Shown here one piece after another: positions 11,588-21,720 of a DNA stretch of 64,000 bases. Source of the DNA: Trichobilharzia szidati (lineage: Eukaryota; Platyhelminthes; Trematoda; Strigeidida; Schistosomatidae); NCBI GenBank assembly GCA_944472155.2, contig OX235277.1:30266804-30330803 (forward strand), read 5' to 3'. The position numbers were made by a program, and so were the translations under genes. Numbering within the stretch: the first letter of the stretch is position 1; each line of letters opens with the position of its first letter. A model generated the notes under the pieces. It did not search any database, had not been told where the DNA came from, and worked only from the letters and a program-made list of their open reading frames with translations.

Positions 11588-12097
11588 TTACAGCAAGAAG
11601 AACAGGTCAAGTATAGGTAAGATGCACGAACTGACAAACTGTAAGAGGAGGGGATAAGTTATGCTTGAGTGCCACAACTTCCTAATGTGAACAGTCAGAC
11701 GAAATACTATTTTAGAAATCGCTAAGACATCAGAAGACCAGGATTGGTCAGAAGAAAGAATTAATCCAAGATACTTAAAGTCAGACTTGATTTCTATATC
11801 ACTGTCATCAATTGTACTACGGTAATAATAATTAACAGCTTCATTTAACTTTCTTTTGCATCTAAAACTGAAATTAACCGCCTGACTTTTGGGAGGATTT
11901 AGTTTAAGGCCGTTAGAAGAAGGCCATTTGCTAATTCCTGATAGAAAGCTGTTCATCCTAGTACAGTCTAGCTGGGAGTTAACAGACACTGAAATAGTTA
12001 GATCATCGGCATACTTAACAAAGTAGATATTCAAACACTGCAGTTGTTGATCAAAGAAATGATGGATATTAGATAACATCACATGATTCAACAGCAT
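11588..12097 (-). pseudogene. CR1-like non-LTR reverse transcriptase fragment
   Basis: The 169-codon frame contains FVKYADDLTISV, the YADD catalytic motif of a LINE reverse transcriptase. It continues with KWPSSNGLKLNPPKS and SDFKYLGLILSSDQSW, the conserved block after motif C in CR1/SR1-type elements. The upstream fingers and palm and the downstream end are missing or frame-broken, so this is an old 5'- and 3'-truncated copy. The clade is an impression from the SNGLKLNPPKS and YLG blocks and not a computed placement. Confidence 0.75.
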
Positions 12098-13655
12098 GTC
12101 AGAAATAAATAAAAATTGTTTCTTGGCTCGTCACCAAGTAGACAGTCTATTTGATGATGCCACTGCACATTAACTGATTAATGAAGTAGCTATCAACCCT
12201 AATTTACTACATTTACTTGTACTATATACTTGGCGTTTAGCAGTATACAAACTTGCAACTGGCTAAATAAGGCGACTTTAGCGTGACGAACATTACGGAA
12301 TTATTATTCAACTTGCTAAATCCTACTTAGTTTTTACAATGTGCTATTGTATAGAAACAGATGCGAAATCCTATGAATGACTAAAGTAACAGTCTCATAA
12401 TACTGTAGTAAGTCTCGATTTCATTAAGCTTAACATGCATTAATCAGAATTCACATATTACGAAAGCTCATAGTATAGCGACGCACTGAAGACGTTCAGA
12501 AGAAGTAGAAATGAAGAGAAGAAAATTTTGATGAACGGTATTCGCGTTAGTTTGACAGATTGACATTTCCACTGATTTCACATTCCACAACCTCCATATA
12601 CCTAAAATATGAAGCACAAGATGAAGTCATGAAAGATAATTTTATATATTAGTATACACTGATTCTATTAATAATAAGTAAAGTCCTCATACATTTAAAA
12701 GTATTTGTAGTCCACAGCTGGTCTTTATATTGACGCCGTATGCGTAAATAGACCTCATAAGTTGTCCACCATTAGAGTATTACACGCAAATTTCAAGATA
12801 AACTCTGAAACACCCATACTGTTGAGACGTCATTCTCTCGTCAATTTCATACTAAATACGTCTACTTTAAATGAGGTATTGCAAATATGTAGCTTAGAAA
12901 TTGATCCACAATCTCAGTTATGTCTAGTGAGCAAATTTTTCTGAATCCTACAGAAATTACATTCTCATATTTAGGAACCTGTAGTCATCAAATATAAGCT
13001 GAACATGCCTCAACTCTAAGCAACTATGCACAGTGTTAACAACATAGAGAAATGCTTAAAATAGTTCAAGATACGCAGACCTGTTGTGTTGACGAGGATA
13101 ACAATGACATATAATGCAACCTAGACATTCAATCGTGACACTGTATCTGTACTGTTTCAGGTAAATGGAAATTTCAGAAGAAATTCATCTCCATATTGGT
13201 GATCAAAAACATTGCAGTATTAAGTTTACAGTGTCAGTTGGTAGATTAATAATAATAGAGCTAACTAGATTCCATTCTCGTAATCAACACAAACCACATG
13301 TATATTATTACTATACACTGAATAATTGCACTAATTGAAACAGTAAGGAAAATTAAACGAGTTATTGACTTCTCAAATGCATTGCACTTGCAACAATCAC
13401 GAGAACCACCTACATTTGTTACCCTGGCAGTCAGCTATGCAAACAATGGCACAATATTAGTAGAGGTTTCTTTTATACATTGAGTTCACATAACCCATAT
13501 TATACTGCGCCAGTCAGTGTAAATATATGTTAAATCCACTTAGAGATAACCTTTCAACTTACCATAATTCCTGCCAAACACACATACAGTGAAAGACACG
13601 GCTATATAATAACTTCTGTTCCCACAGAAGGTTCTGTTAGGATTTCATGCATTTA
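12098..13655. other. No gene seen
   Basis: Only short open frames (such as 12762-12944, plus) without recognisable content. Possible remnants upstream of the CR1-like RT near 12100-12180 are too decayed to read. Confidence 0.4.
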
Positions 13656-13659
13656 TTCC

Positions 13660-14080
13660 CTTAATGAATTTCAATAAAGCAAGAACAACAGTGGTTTGTG
13701 CAGAATAATATGCTACCATCATTTATTTCGTTGGCTTCTCATCAGCTGCCAACAGCCTAAATAAATTGTAAGGTTTACGTACAGAAAAGTTTTAACATAC
13801 TTGCAAATTTTACATGTTGTCAGTTGACAGAAAGTTCCACAATTAGTGAAAAGTGCTCAGAAAATTGTGCTTATATAGTTTATACACAGGCAGTTCAAGT
13901 CAAAATAAATGTATGCATACAATGGTAAAGGAGTTACGTAATAAAAACGAGGGGTGAGTAAGATGATGAGTAACTAATAAACTTGGTAACCATGTACTGA
14001 GTTCAAATCACGTCATAGAAACAAGAGACAAGCAATATTACAGATCATAAGAAGAAAAAGGAGTGAGGTTAAAGACAAAG
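13660..14080 (+). repeat. PLE terminal region
   Basis: Landmarks are 'gaatttcaataaagcaagaa', 'tttgtgcagaataatatgct', 'cagttgacagaaagtt', 'aggagttacgtaataaaaac' and 'gatgatgagtaactaataa'. The same ordered landmarks occur at 36840-37190 (plus) and, reversed, at 20860-21160 and 37200-37510. Here they abut the 3' end of a PLE coding region, so I take them as the PLE terminal repeat. Confidence 0.65.
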
Positions 14081-14115
14081 ATTACGTAATCAAAGTAGAG
14101 AATAAAGACATCCAG

Positions 14116-14559
14116 TTACCATGGCAAGGAAAAACTAATAAATGCTTCTTTCTGGACACATAAATCTGGTTTGAAGCGTTTGATAGAAATTGCTTCGGTA
14201 AATATGAGGAGAATGGAGCTCCTCTGTCTATTGATAATTTTAGAGGATTTCTCGATTTCCACCTCATGACCAGTGTCAAGAAGATGCCTGGCGATGGCAC
14301 TGTTCAAAGAATTTGTTCCATTTATACGAAACGTTTTTGGTACATGTTCAGAAAATCGTAGATATTTCCTTCTTTCTGTCCTTCCAATGTAAGTGCTCCC
14401 GCAGATACATGTAAATTTGTTTATACAGTTGGAATTAACATGAGAAGGATACCTATCGATTTTTGATTGCACCGAAGAGCAAGTTGTTCGACAGACGGGA
14501 ACGAGCTTAGCTGCAGGATAGGCTATGGCTAGTGATGTATTCAGCCTTCTGTTAATCAT
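14116..14559 (-). pseudogene. PLE GIY-YIG endonuclease domain
   Basis: The frame begins INRRLNTSLAIAYPAAKLV. It has the Cys motif NKFTCICG, the nuclease signature STYIGRTERRKY, SAIARHLLDTGHEVE, and the family end block AISIKRFKPDLCVQK with a terminal LPW. All landmarks of the complete domain are present, so this portion alone is undamaged. It is separated from the linker by a frame break near 14570. Confidence 0.85.
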
Positions 14560-14584
14560 CGCTGTAATGTTTTCACCTTTATAA

Positions 14585-14773
14585 TCAAGCTGAAAGTAGA
14601 TTGGCTTTATCCACTGTGATTTGTTTTACATCTGTGACTTCAGATCGTCCATACTTGTTGATGAACCTTTGAGGGTACCCATTGCTCTTCAATGTCTTTT
14701 CGAGAAACTCAAATTCTTCCTCTAATTTCTCTATAGAGCATATTTTCCTCGCTCTATAGTACAGAATCTTCAC
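14585..14773 (-). pseudogene. PLE linker between RT and endonuclease
   Basis: The sequence reads RARKICSIEKLEEEFEFLEK and NGYPQRFINKYGRS. This is the same segment found in other PLE copies in the window (1643-2332, 54539-54910, 63362-63550). It joins the RT thumb region to the endonuclease. Confidence 0.75.
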
Positions 14774-14851
14774 TAGACCGCGTTTAAAGCTATTTGGACA
14801 AAAGCTATTGAAATGTAAGTATTGTCCTTTCCATGTAGGCTTTCGATAAAT

Positions 14852-15604
14852 TCACTTTTGAAGACTACCGTTTTCTAGGCGTTCCATGGCAATGTTGAGG
14901 AAGTGAGACTCTCCGTCACTTTCATGTTCCATAGTTAACTCAATATTGATGTGTGCATCACTGAATAATCTGAGTAAGTGTGAAGCATGACTTTCATTGT
15001 TGCACACTATAAATACGTCATCAACATATCGACAGTAGGAATTTGTTTCGTTGATTGCATGCTTCAACTTTGTTCTTTCAAGGTTGGACATGAATATATC
15101 TGCTAAAACAGGGCTAAGTGGACTGCCCATAGCTACACCATCTATTTAGCGGTAAAGAGTGTTGACAAAATGGAATTGCACATCCATGGTACACATAAGG
15201 AGTAGGCGTTTGAATTCCGACTCTGGGAGTGGGAGAAGATCAGACTGCTGACAAATGATCTCAATAGTTTCGTTTATTGGAATCATTGTGAACAATGAGG
15301 TTACATCAAATGACACCATGAACTTATTTAAAACTTTCATGTGGTTCACACTTTCCGAGAAATGAAATGAGTCCTTCATAGTGTGCACGCCTAGCCGTTG
15401 ACGAATAGGTTCCAACTTCTCCGCAAGCCAACGTGCCACCTTATGTTGGGAAGAGTTGATCATCGAAAGTATGGGTCTCAGGTGGACTTGCTTTTTGTGT
15501 GCCTTCGAAAAGCCATACATGTGTGGCAAGCGAGACCCTCGGCGTTTCAAATCATTGTACGTATTGTTGTCAATCAATTCCTTCAATGAACGAAATATTC
15601 CCAT
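14852..15604 (-). pseudogene. PLE reverse transcriptase, two in-order pieces
   Basis: The first piece (15604-15146) has GSRLPHMYGFSKAHK, LRPILSMINSS and FMVSFDVTSLFTMIPI, the PLE motif A region. The second (15130-14852) has MGSPLSPVLADIFMSNLE (motif B) and CRYVDDVFIVCNN, where YVDD is the catalytic motif C, then HFLNIAMERLENG. A stop codon at about 15146 separates them (TLYR then stop). The domain order and residues are those of PLE reverse transcriptases. The element cannot make a full protein without readthrough. Confidence 0.85.
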
Positions 15605-15612
15605 ATTGAGTC

Positions 15613-16598
15613 ATAAGAAAAAGGCACAAACAGCGAAGAAAATTTTCTTTTCGACGATTCATTTCCATGAACTGTACAATCGTAATTATAATTAACAAAG
15701 AAATCTTTAGATCAATCAGATACTGGTAAATTTTGTCCTTGGAAAATTGTATTACATAATGTAAGGTGTAAGAAGGGATGACTAATTGTAAATTAGAAAG
15801 GAGACAGAAGTTGGCATGACGTAATAAGTGTGAGATAATGAATAATCAATAAGCTCGTGTAAAATGGACAGGAACTAGTGGAAAGGCTATAGAGTGTTTT
15901 TGTATAAAATATGTGTGAAAAGCAATGTTATTAATAAACAGTAACAGAGTGGTAATAAAATGTGGATGATGGGAATAATAATGATAATAAAATTATTAAT
16001 AAAATAAAATAATAATACTGAACTCACATAATAAAGGAAAGAAGCAAAATTGTGGTAAGAACTTTACTCTGGCCATGGTAGGGCAAGAGAATGTATGTAT
16101 CGCTTTTGGATGCAGAGGTCCAGTTTTAGATCTCGAATAGCTAATGCTTCAGCTATGTACAGGTGGCGTATCAGAAGTCCCTTTGTACGATATTGAGGGA
16201 CTCTGTGTAACACTGTGAAGCATTCATGTGGGGGTGCTCGATGTCCAGAGATGACAAGGTGTTCGACGATCGAGCTGTTGCTGTTCTTCTTTTCACACAT
16301 ATTATATACAAATCAGTTTATAGACTTTCCACTAGTTCCTGTCCATTTTACACGAGCTTATTGATTATTCATTATCTCACACTTATTACGTCATGCCAAC
16401 TTCTGTCTCCTTTCTAATTTACAATTAGTCATCCCTTCTTACACCTTACATTATGTAATACAATTTTCCAAGGACAAAATTTACCAGTATCTGATTGATC
16501 TAAAGATTTCTTTGTTAATTATAATTACGATTGTACAGTTCATGGAAATGAATCGTCGAAAAGAAAATTTTCTTCGCTGTTTGTGCCTTTTTCTTATG
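15613..16598. mobile_element. 986-bp palindromic insertion inside the PLE (PLE in PLE)
   Basis: The insertion starts 'cataagaaaaaggcac' and ends with its exact reverse complement. The arms, 15613-15922 and 16289-16598, are near-identical inverted copies of about 310 bp. The centre holds the C-terminal end of another PLE (16064-16300). It splits the host PLE between the N-terminal KKKLI and the GSRLPHMYG region. A blurred repeat of the sequence coding for KKKLI/LKELI flanks it on both sides, which may be an old target duplication. Confidence 0.8.
16064..16300 (-). pseudogene. C-terminal end of a second PLE in the insertion centre
   Basis: The frame contains SSIVEHLVISGHRAPPHE, AEALAIRDLKLDLCIQKR and a terminal ALPWPE, the same end block as other PLE copies here. 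The nuclease signature itself is missing. It supports a PLE origin for the palindromic insert. Confidence 0.75.
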
Positions 16599-16599
16599 A

Positions 16600-17182
16600 A
16601 TCAATTTCTTCTTTTGAAGATCTCTCAATGCGTTTGTGATACGTTTTTCGACTGCGTCTGTCTTATCTTTCTGGTGATTGTCAACTTTGAACCTCAACGG
16701 GTCATTTAACACAGCTGTCATCTTTGCAATTTAGTCCTCTTTATCCATCAGCACCACTCCTGAGCCTTTGTCAGGTCGCAATATAACAATTCTGTCATTA
16801 TTCTCGAGAGCTTTCAATGCTCTTTGATGCTCATCAGAAAGGACTTTGGAATGTGATATTGGAGAAATGAGGTATTGATTTGCAACGTCAACCAGCTTAG
16901 ATTTGAACCAGCTCTTCTTGTCCTCATCAGTTGGGGTAAGGTCACTCAGCTGATAGAAAAGATTTTCGAATTGAGCTGCGACATCGGTTATTTTGACAAA
17001 GTTATTCGGGATATGGATTTATAGGTGATTCCCATGTACTGATAGCATTCTTTTGTCAAATAGTATTGTTCTTCACGCGAAAATAGCCACATTTTGACGT
17101 GGTCTTCATTGAATGACACTATGTCGAAAGCTGCAGCTTCTACAAGAAGTGAACTATTTGTGTAGATAACATTACCCTCCAA
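16600..17182 (-). pseudogene. PLE N-terminal region
   Basis: On the minus strand the decayed frame gives KMWLFSREEQYYLTKE, LSDEHQRALKALENND, then RIVILRPDKGSGVVLMDKED (the conserved 'ADKG...VVMDK' box upstream of PLE RT) and KMTAVLNDPLRFKVDN. A TAA stop interrupts it just after MDKED, where a Tyr is usual in the family. The palindromic insertion follows at 16598. Confidence 0.75.
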
Positions 17183-17230
17183 CTACCCCATCTTCTTCAT
17201 TATAGCGATGTTTTGACTCATTCCGCATGA

Positions 17231-17642
17231 AACACTAATCATTACAACCAATATGCTTAGAGTGTGTCGCAGTCAGATTACATGACGCGTACACCAACAT
17301 AACTAGCCAGGAAATGAGAATTCCTATCAATCCAGAAAACATATAACACATTTTTATTGAAAATTATTGACAAAAAAAATTTACCGAGCGAAATTTCAAC
17401 CAACATGCCGGATAAGTCCAGCCCAGTTTTTTACACTATATATTTAGTTGTGTTTTCTCATTCACCACAATTCCGATGGCTGGACGGTGGCGTTTAGGTT
17501 GACAGAACTCACCTATAATGACTTTCAGTGTTTTATATCCCTAGTTATGTTATTGAAGAGAGGAATTTCCGCTCATGTATGTGGATAATTTTTTCTACAA
17601 AGTTATAGGGTAACTTCACTAATGATTTTTAACAGGAAAGTG
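17231..17642. other. No gene seen
   Basis: No domain or repeat recognised between the PLE 5' end and the second direct repeat. Confidence 0.4.
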
Positions 17643-17977
17643 TCTGCCCAGAAGAGTATTAACGAGTTGATTTAGCGACACTCCACCCACCCTACCAACA
17701 GCTCTTAGTGCTTTTCTCAATGTGAAAAAAACAACCTTTGCTAAGTTGTCCAGAAAAGGTTAAGGTTCAGAGATAAAAATGACTACGTGGAATACGAGAG
17801 TTATTAAACTGTAAAAGTAGAGACTGACTGAGTGATACCACATTGTCTTAACTTTCTTATGTATAAGATTAGGTGAAATATCTTTCTAAAAATTAACATG
17901 ATGTGATAAGACTAAGAAGGATCAGAGGAAGGACTCGATTCAAGGAAGCTATTTAAAATTCATCTTGGTTTCAACTT
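17643..17977. repeat. 335-bp direct repeat, copy 2
   Basis: Near-identical to 9936-10270 in the same orientation. Similarity fades over a further 15 bp ('ccttctattata' against 'ccttttattata'), so the family may be longer than the near-identical block. Confidence 0.9.
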
Positions 17978-19005
17978 CACTGCCTTCTATTATATTGACT
18001 GTTATAATTCGTTTGAAACGAGTTAAATCGAACAAATATGCCAGGTAGCCAGATATTGCACTGATATCTAATGAAAAGGGTCGAATATTCATTTCGTCCC
18101 TTTTGAGAGACTCAGTTCACTTCAGAATGGTTTGAATCTCTTTTACCTGACGATCAAGTACAGCTGGTGTTGACATAAATGCTTCCGAATTACTCATAAA
18201 AATTAATCTCAAGTGTCTGTTTTTACTCGTTATACAATTATAAGCTGTTATCTTTTTGTTTATTTTTTTCGATGCACTGCAATGATAATCAAATTATCAA
18301 CATTTATGCTCTGAATTACTTACTCAACAAATATACACCCACTTTTAACCGTTATTAATAATAATAATCATGTTAGCAATAACTTGGATGACCTCTTATT
18401 AAAAAGGTCAACAATTCAATAATCGTTGTGTTCTAGAATAGTCGCGGGGAGGTCATCGAATTCATCAAGAGTATAGAAAAGAAGAAAGTGAGCACGTCTA
18501 TTCAGATTTGTGACTGTTATTGTGTGTGTGTGTTTGTGAGTACTAAAATAATGTGTGTCTAATTGAAGTTTGTAATTACAATTGCATCACGATTTACAAT
18601 TATTCAAAATACATAAAAAAAGTGAAATTTGATTGGCTAGACTGGTCAACGACAACATGTGTAAGCCAGTAGATGAATGAATAGTTGAATGTTCATGTGT
18701 GTGTACACTTGCAAAATAGTGTTGACAATCAACAGATCATTTCTCTCTTCTTTGGAACGAGAATAGTCGAATTCAATCTTGTCAATAGCAGACACTAGAC
18801 ACATTGGATATTTCATTACCAAGTGGTAGTTGGTTTTCAGCATACATATAAAGTTATACACTTCCATACTTCAATTAATTTTGATTCATCATCCCAAACA
18901 TTTTTAATTCATTGGTAAGTTTCATTCAATATTGTTATATAATTAGAAATAATAAAAATGAATAATATTCCACTTCATTATCAGTAAAACTCAAAAATTG
19001 TCACT
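17978..19005. other. No gene seen; short (TG)n
   Basis: AT-rich, with a TG run at about 18522-18534. A 73-codon minus frame (18646-18867) has no recognisable content. Confidence 0.4.
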
Positions 19006-19009
19006 GTCA

Positions 19010-20500
19010 ATTAAACAGGTAGAGGCGGGTAGATGGTTAGTTGCTTAATCAGTCGAGAAAGTTAATCAGTTAGTTACCCAGCCAGTTTGTTAGACATTTG
19101 GTTCGACTGAAAGGCACTTCAATATACAGTTTGTTTTGTTAGTAACTTTGTTAGCTTTTATGTCATTTAGTCTGATGGTTATGTACTCATTCACATAGTC
19201 ATTTAAGTAGTCAGTAAGTTAGTTGGGTTTTCAGTTATTCAGTCAGTAAGATGGTTAATTAGTCTGTAAGTTACCTGATTGTTTGTCTAGTTAGTTGATG
19301 AGTTAGCTAGTTAGTTAATTAATTATTTATTTAGCTAGTGTGTTCGTTCGTTAGTTAGTTAATTATGTAGTTAGTTGTTTAATAAACTAGCTAGTCAGTT
19401 GTTCAGGTGCTTCTTTGGTTAGTTAGTTGGTCAGTTAGTAGTTATTCATTTGATTATTTAGTCAGTGGTTTATTTATTTATTTAGCTAATTGGTTAGTTA
19501 ACTAGTTAGTTATTGATTTAATCAGTCACTGATTTACTTAGTTGGCTAGTTAGCTGTTTGGTCAGTTTGTTATATATTTATTTAGTTAGTAATTTACTTA
19601 ATTAATCGGGAATAGGATGGGTTAATTATCTAAGTACTGCATCGACTTTGAAAGGCCTTCAGCAGTGTTATCCGCGATGTTATCTGTTGTCTGCCTTAAA
19701 GGAGGAGCAACACGGAATCCTTGGAACGAACCAGAAAAGAACCTGTTGCTCAACAGACATGCTAAAGGAAGTGGAGGAGGATTGTCCACACTCTGGGAAG
19801 ACTGATAAGTGCCATCAAGCACCAGGCCATCACTCGGGTGGAAACCGAAAGGAAAACGGAGAGTAGGGAGTTGATCCGAGTGTACTATAGAGGAGATCAC
19901 GTGAGCGGGATGAGATAAGAGATTATTGTCAATCGTGGAGCTAGCTAAAATGGAGTGCAGAGAACAAGCTGGGACAGATGCGCTTCTGAAGCCTCATATT
20001 CCACTTGATACCAAGGGAATAAATAATAAAAAGTTAATTACTCACTTATTCAGTCAATCAGTTATTTCCTTAAATAGTCAGTTAATTAATTAGTCAGCTT
20101 GATAGCTAAATAGTCAGTTAGATATTTGAATAATTAGTCTGTCGTTTAGACACTTGCATGGTTAGTTATTCAGTTAATTATTTAGAGAGACAATTAATCG
20201 ATTACTTAATTAGAAACTTACTTGACTTGATTTGTTAGTCAGTTATATAATCACTTATTTAAGCAGTTATTCAGATAATTACTTAGTAAGCCAATAAATA
20301 GGTAAGCCAGTTAGTTAGTTAGTTAACTGGCAGATAAGTTATTTAACTAGTAAGTTTGTTGTTTGGTTAATTAGTTAGTTAGTTAGTGTTTTAGTGGTCT
20401 AGTTTTTTGTTTATTTAGTTGGTTGGTAATTAATTAGTCCGTTAATTAGTTATTTAATTATTTATTTTGTTCGTCCTATATTTAATTTCTGATTTACTAT
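19010..20500. repeat. Degenerate GTTA-rich array with an internal insertion
   Basis: From 19010 to 19611 and again from 20037 to 20500 the plus strand is built of variants of GTTAGTTA, TTAATTA, TTAGTCA and TTTATTTAG, with little else. The unit is tetranucleotide-like (GTTA or TTAG) and much decayed. It is not the TTAGGG telomere repeat, since GGG is absent. Between the halves lies a unique-looking block that interrupts one original array. Confidence 0.85.
19612..20036 (+). other. Roughly 425-bp insertion in the GTTA array, 3' end 'gggaataaataataaaa'
   Basis: Base composition changes sharply to near 50% GC. The block ends in an AATAAATAATAAA tail before the array resumes, as expected for a short LINE or retroposed fragment in plus orientation. 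Phrases such as 'aaggaagtggaggaggattgtc' look like the 3' part of a schistosome RTE element, but I could not assign it firmly. Small open frames on both strands are not recognisable. Confidence 0.5.
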
Positions 20501-20591
20501 TTAGTTACTTACTGTTTATTTTGATATACCACAATTCAATCCCTGCACTTATTATGGGATCAGTATTGAAACCGCACTTCGTATTATATGG

Positions 20592-20595
<4 letters not shown>

Positions 20596-20622
<27 letters not shown>
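20596..20622. repeat. (TA)n microsatellite
   Basis: About 13 TA units in a row. Confidence 0.95.
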
Positions 20623-20625
<3 letters not shown>

Positions 20626-20732
20626 TGTTTATTGCTCCACTTTTTATTTTATATATCAGTAGCACTGGAAAGAATGGCAATGGCAACTTTATTTTTCTTG
20701 TCGTCTTCTTTAAACACAGTTTACTTGAGTAT

Positions 20733-21170
20733 ATGAATAAAGCAAGAACAGCAGTTTGTGCAGAATAAGGTGGTACTGTAGTTCATTTCGTTGGCTCATT
20801 ATGTTTGAGCTGGACTCACCACATTGCAACTCAACTTATTAGTTACTCATCATCTATTTAACTAGCTTTTGTCTTCATTACGTAACTCTTGCCTTTATAT
20901 CCACGCCTTTATTTTTGTTTAAACTTGAACTTTCTGGGTCTAAACTATATGCGTGTATTTTCTGAGCACTGCTTATTTAGTTTGGAGTCTTCTCTCAGCT
21001 GACGTCGTCTTGTAACATTTTCAAGGATGTTGAAATTGATCTGTACAGAAACTAAATAATTTCTGAAGGATTTACGCAGCTTAGAAGAAGCCGAATAGAT
21101 GAATGATGGAGCCATCTTATTCTGCACAAAATGATGTTCATGCTTTATTCAAATTCAAGAAGAGGGAGTA
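20733..21170 (-). repeat. PLE terminal repeat remnants
   Basis: At 20733-20800 a plus-oriented start ('gaataaagcaagaacagcag', 'gtgcagaataaggtgg') is followed from about 20830 by the reverse orientation: 'cttattagttactcatcatc', 'cattacgtaactcttg', 'cttgaactttctgggtct', 'tctgagcactgctta', 'ctcagctgacgtcg', 'ttattctgcacaaaatg' and 'gctttattcaaattc'. The order is exactly reversed from 13660-14080, so two opposed termini meet here. Confidence 0.65.
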
Positions 21171-21359
21171 AGATTTATTAATTAATTCAGTATGTTATTG
21201 ACCTACTATTCACGTACAGTTGTGCTTCTTTATTGGTAGCTAATACATTTTACTTTCAGTAAATGCTTCTATAGATACTTTTTGTCCCGCAAATCTTTCT
21301 CGGCAAGTAATTGAGCAGATTTCTTAGTATCCTTGTAGGTATCAAATAGATGTAAAAAT

Positions 21360-21720
21360 GTCTAGTGTTGGTTTGCAGGGAATTGACTGTATTCAAGTTG
21401 GATCATGAATTGGCTTCCGTTAGAGAACCATTAAGAGTGGATGGAGTGGGTATAGGACACTTATTTTGTCCTCGTTAAGAGCTGTTACGTAATATGCACC
21501 CATTGGTTAGCGGTGGCCGTGTCATATAGTGAGTTCCCAGAAATCAGAATTCACTAGCATGCCACTGGATTCCGTTTCATAGGCTGAACAATCAAGGGGC
21601 TGGCTTCATAAACTGAAGGTCTTAGATTTCATCTCTAGTGAGTCATTGGTATGTACTACTGGACATTTCTAAACCAGGACTTCACATCATGTACTTCAGC
21701 TCATCAAAACAAGATGTGGG
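21360..21720. repeat. Two opposed SINE copies
   Basis: A minus-oriented tail lies at 21360-21490 ('tggtttgcagggaattgac', 'ggatcatgaattggcttcc', 'ttagagaaccattaa', 'ttttgtcctcgttaag'). A plus-oriented head lies at 21540-21720 ('ccactggattccgtttc', 'ggtcttagatttcatctc', 'gtactactggacatttc', 'taaaccaggacttcac'). Confidence 0.55.

Larger units (their letters stand above)
14082..17230 (-). mobile_element. Nearly full-length but broken Penelope-like element
   Basis: Reading on the minus strand, the element shows an N-terminal region (17182-16600), then RT (15604-14852), a linker (14773-14585) and the GIY-YIG endonuclease (14559-14116). It is broken by stops, frameshifts and a 986-bp palindromic insertion at 15613-16598. 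PLEs insert with their own GIY-YIG nuclease and a reverse transcriptase related to telomerase. The 5' end is approximate; I place it where recognisable coding begins, near 17230. Confidence 0.8.

Noticed and set aside
9936..17977. 8-kb LTR retrotransposon bounded by the 335-bp repeats
   Set aside because: The repeats lack TG...CA ends and no target duplication is seen. The interior holds unrelated PLE and CR1 fragments without gag, protease or integrase.
19010..20500. Interstitial telomeric array
   Set aside because: The unit is GTTA/TTAG without the GGG of TTAGGG.
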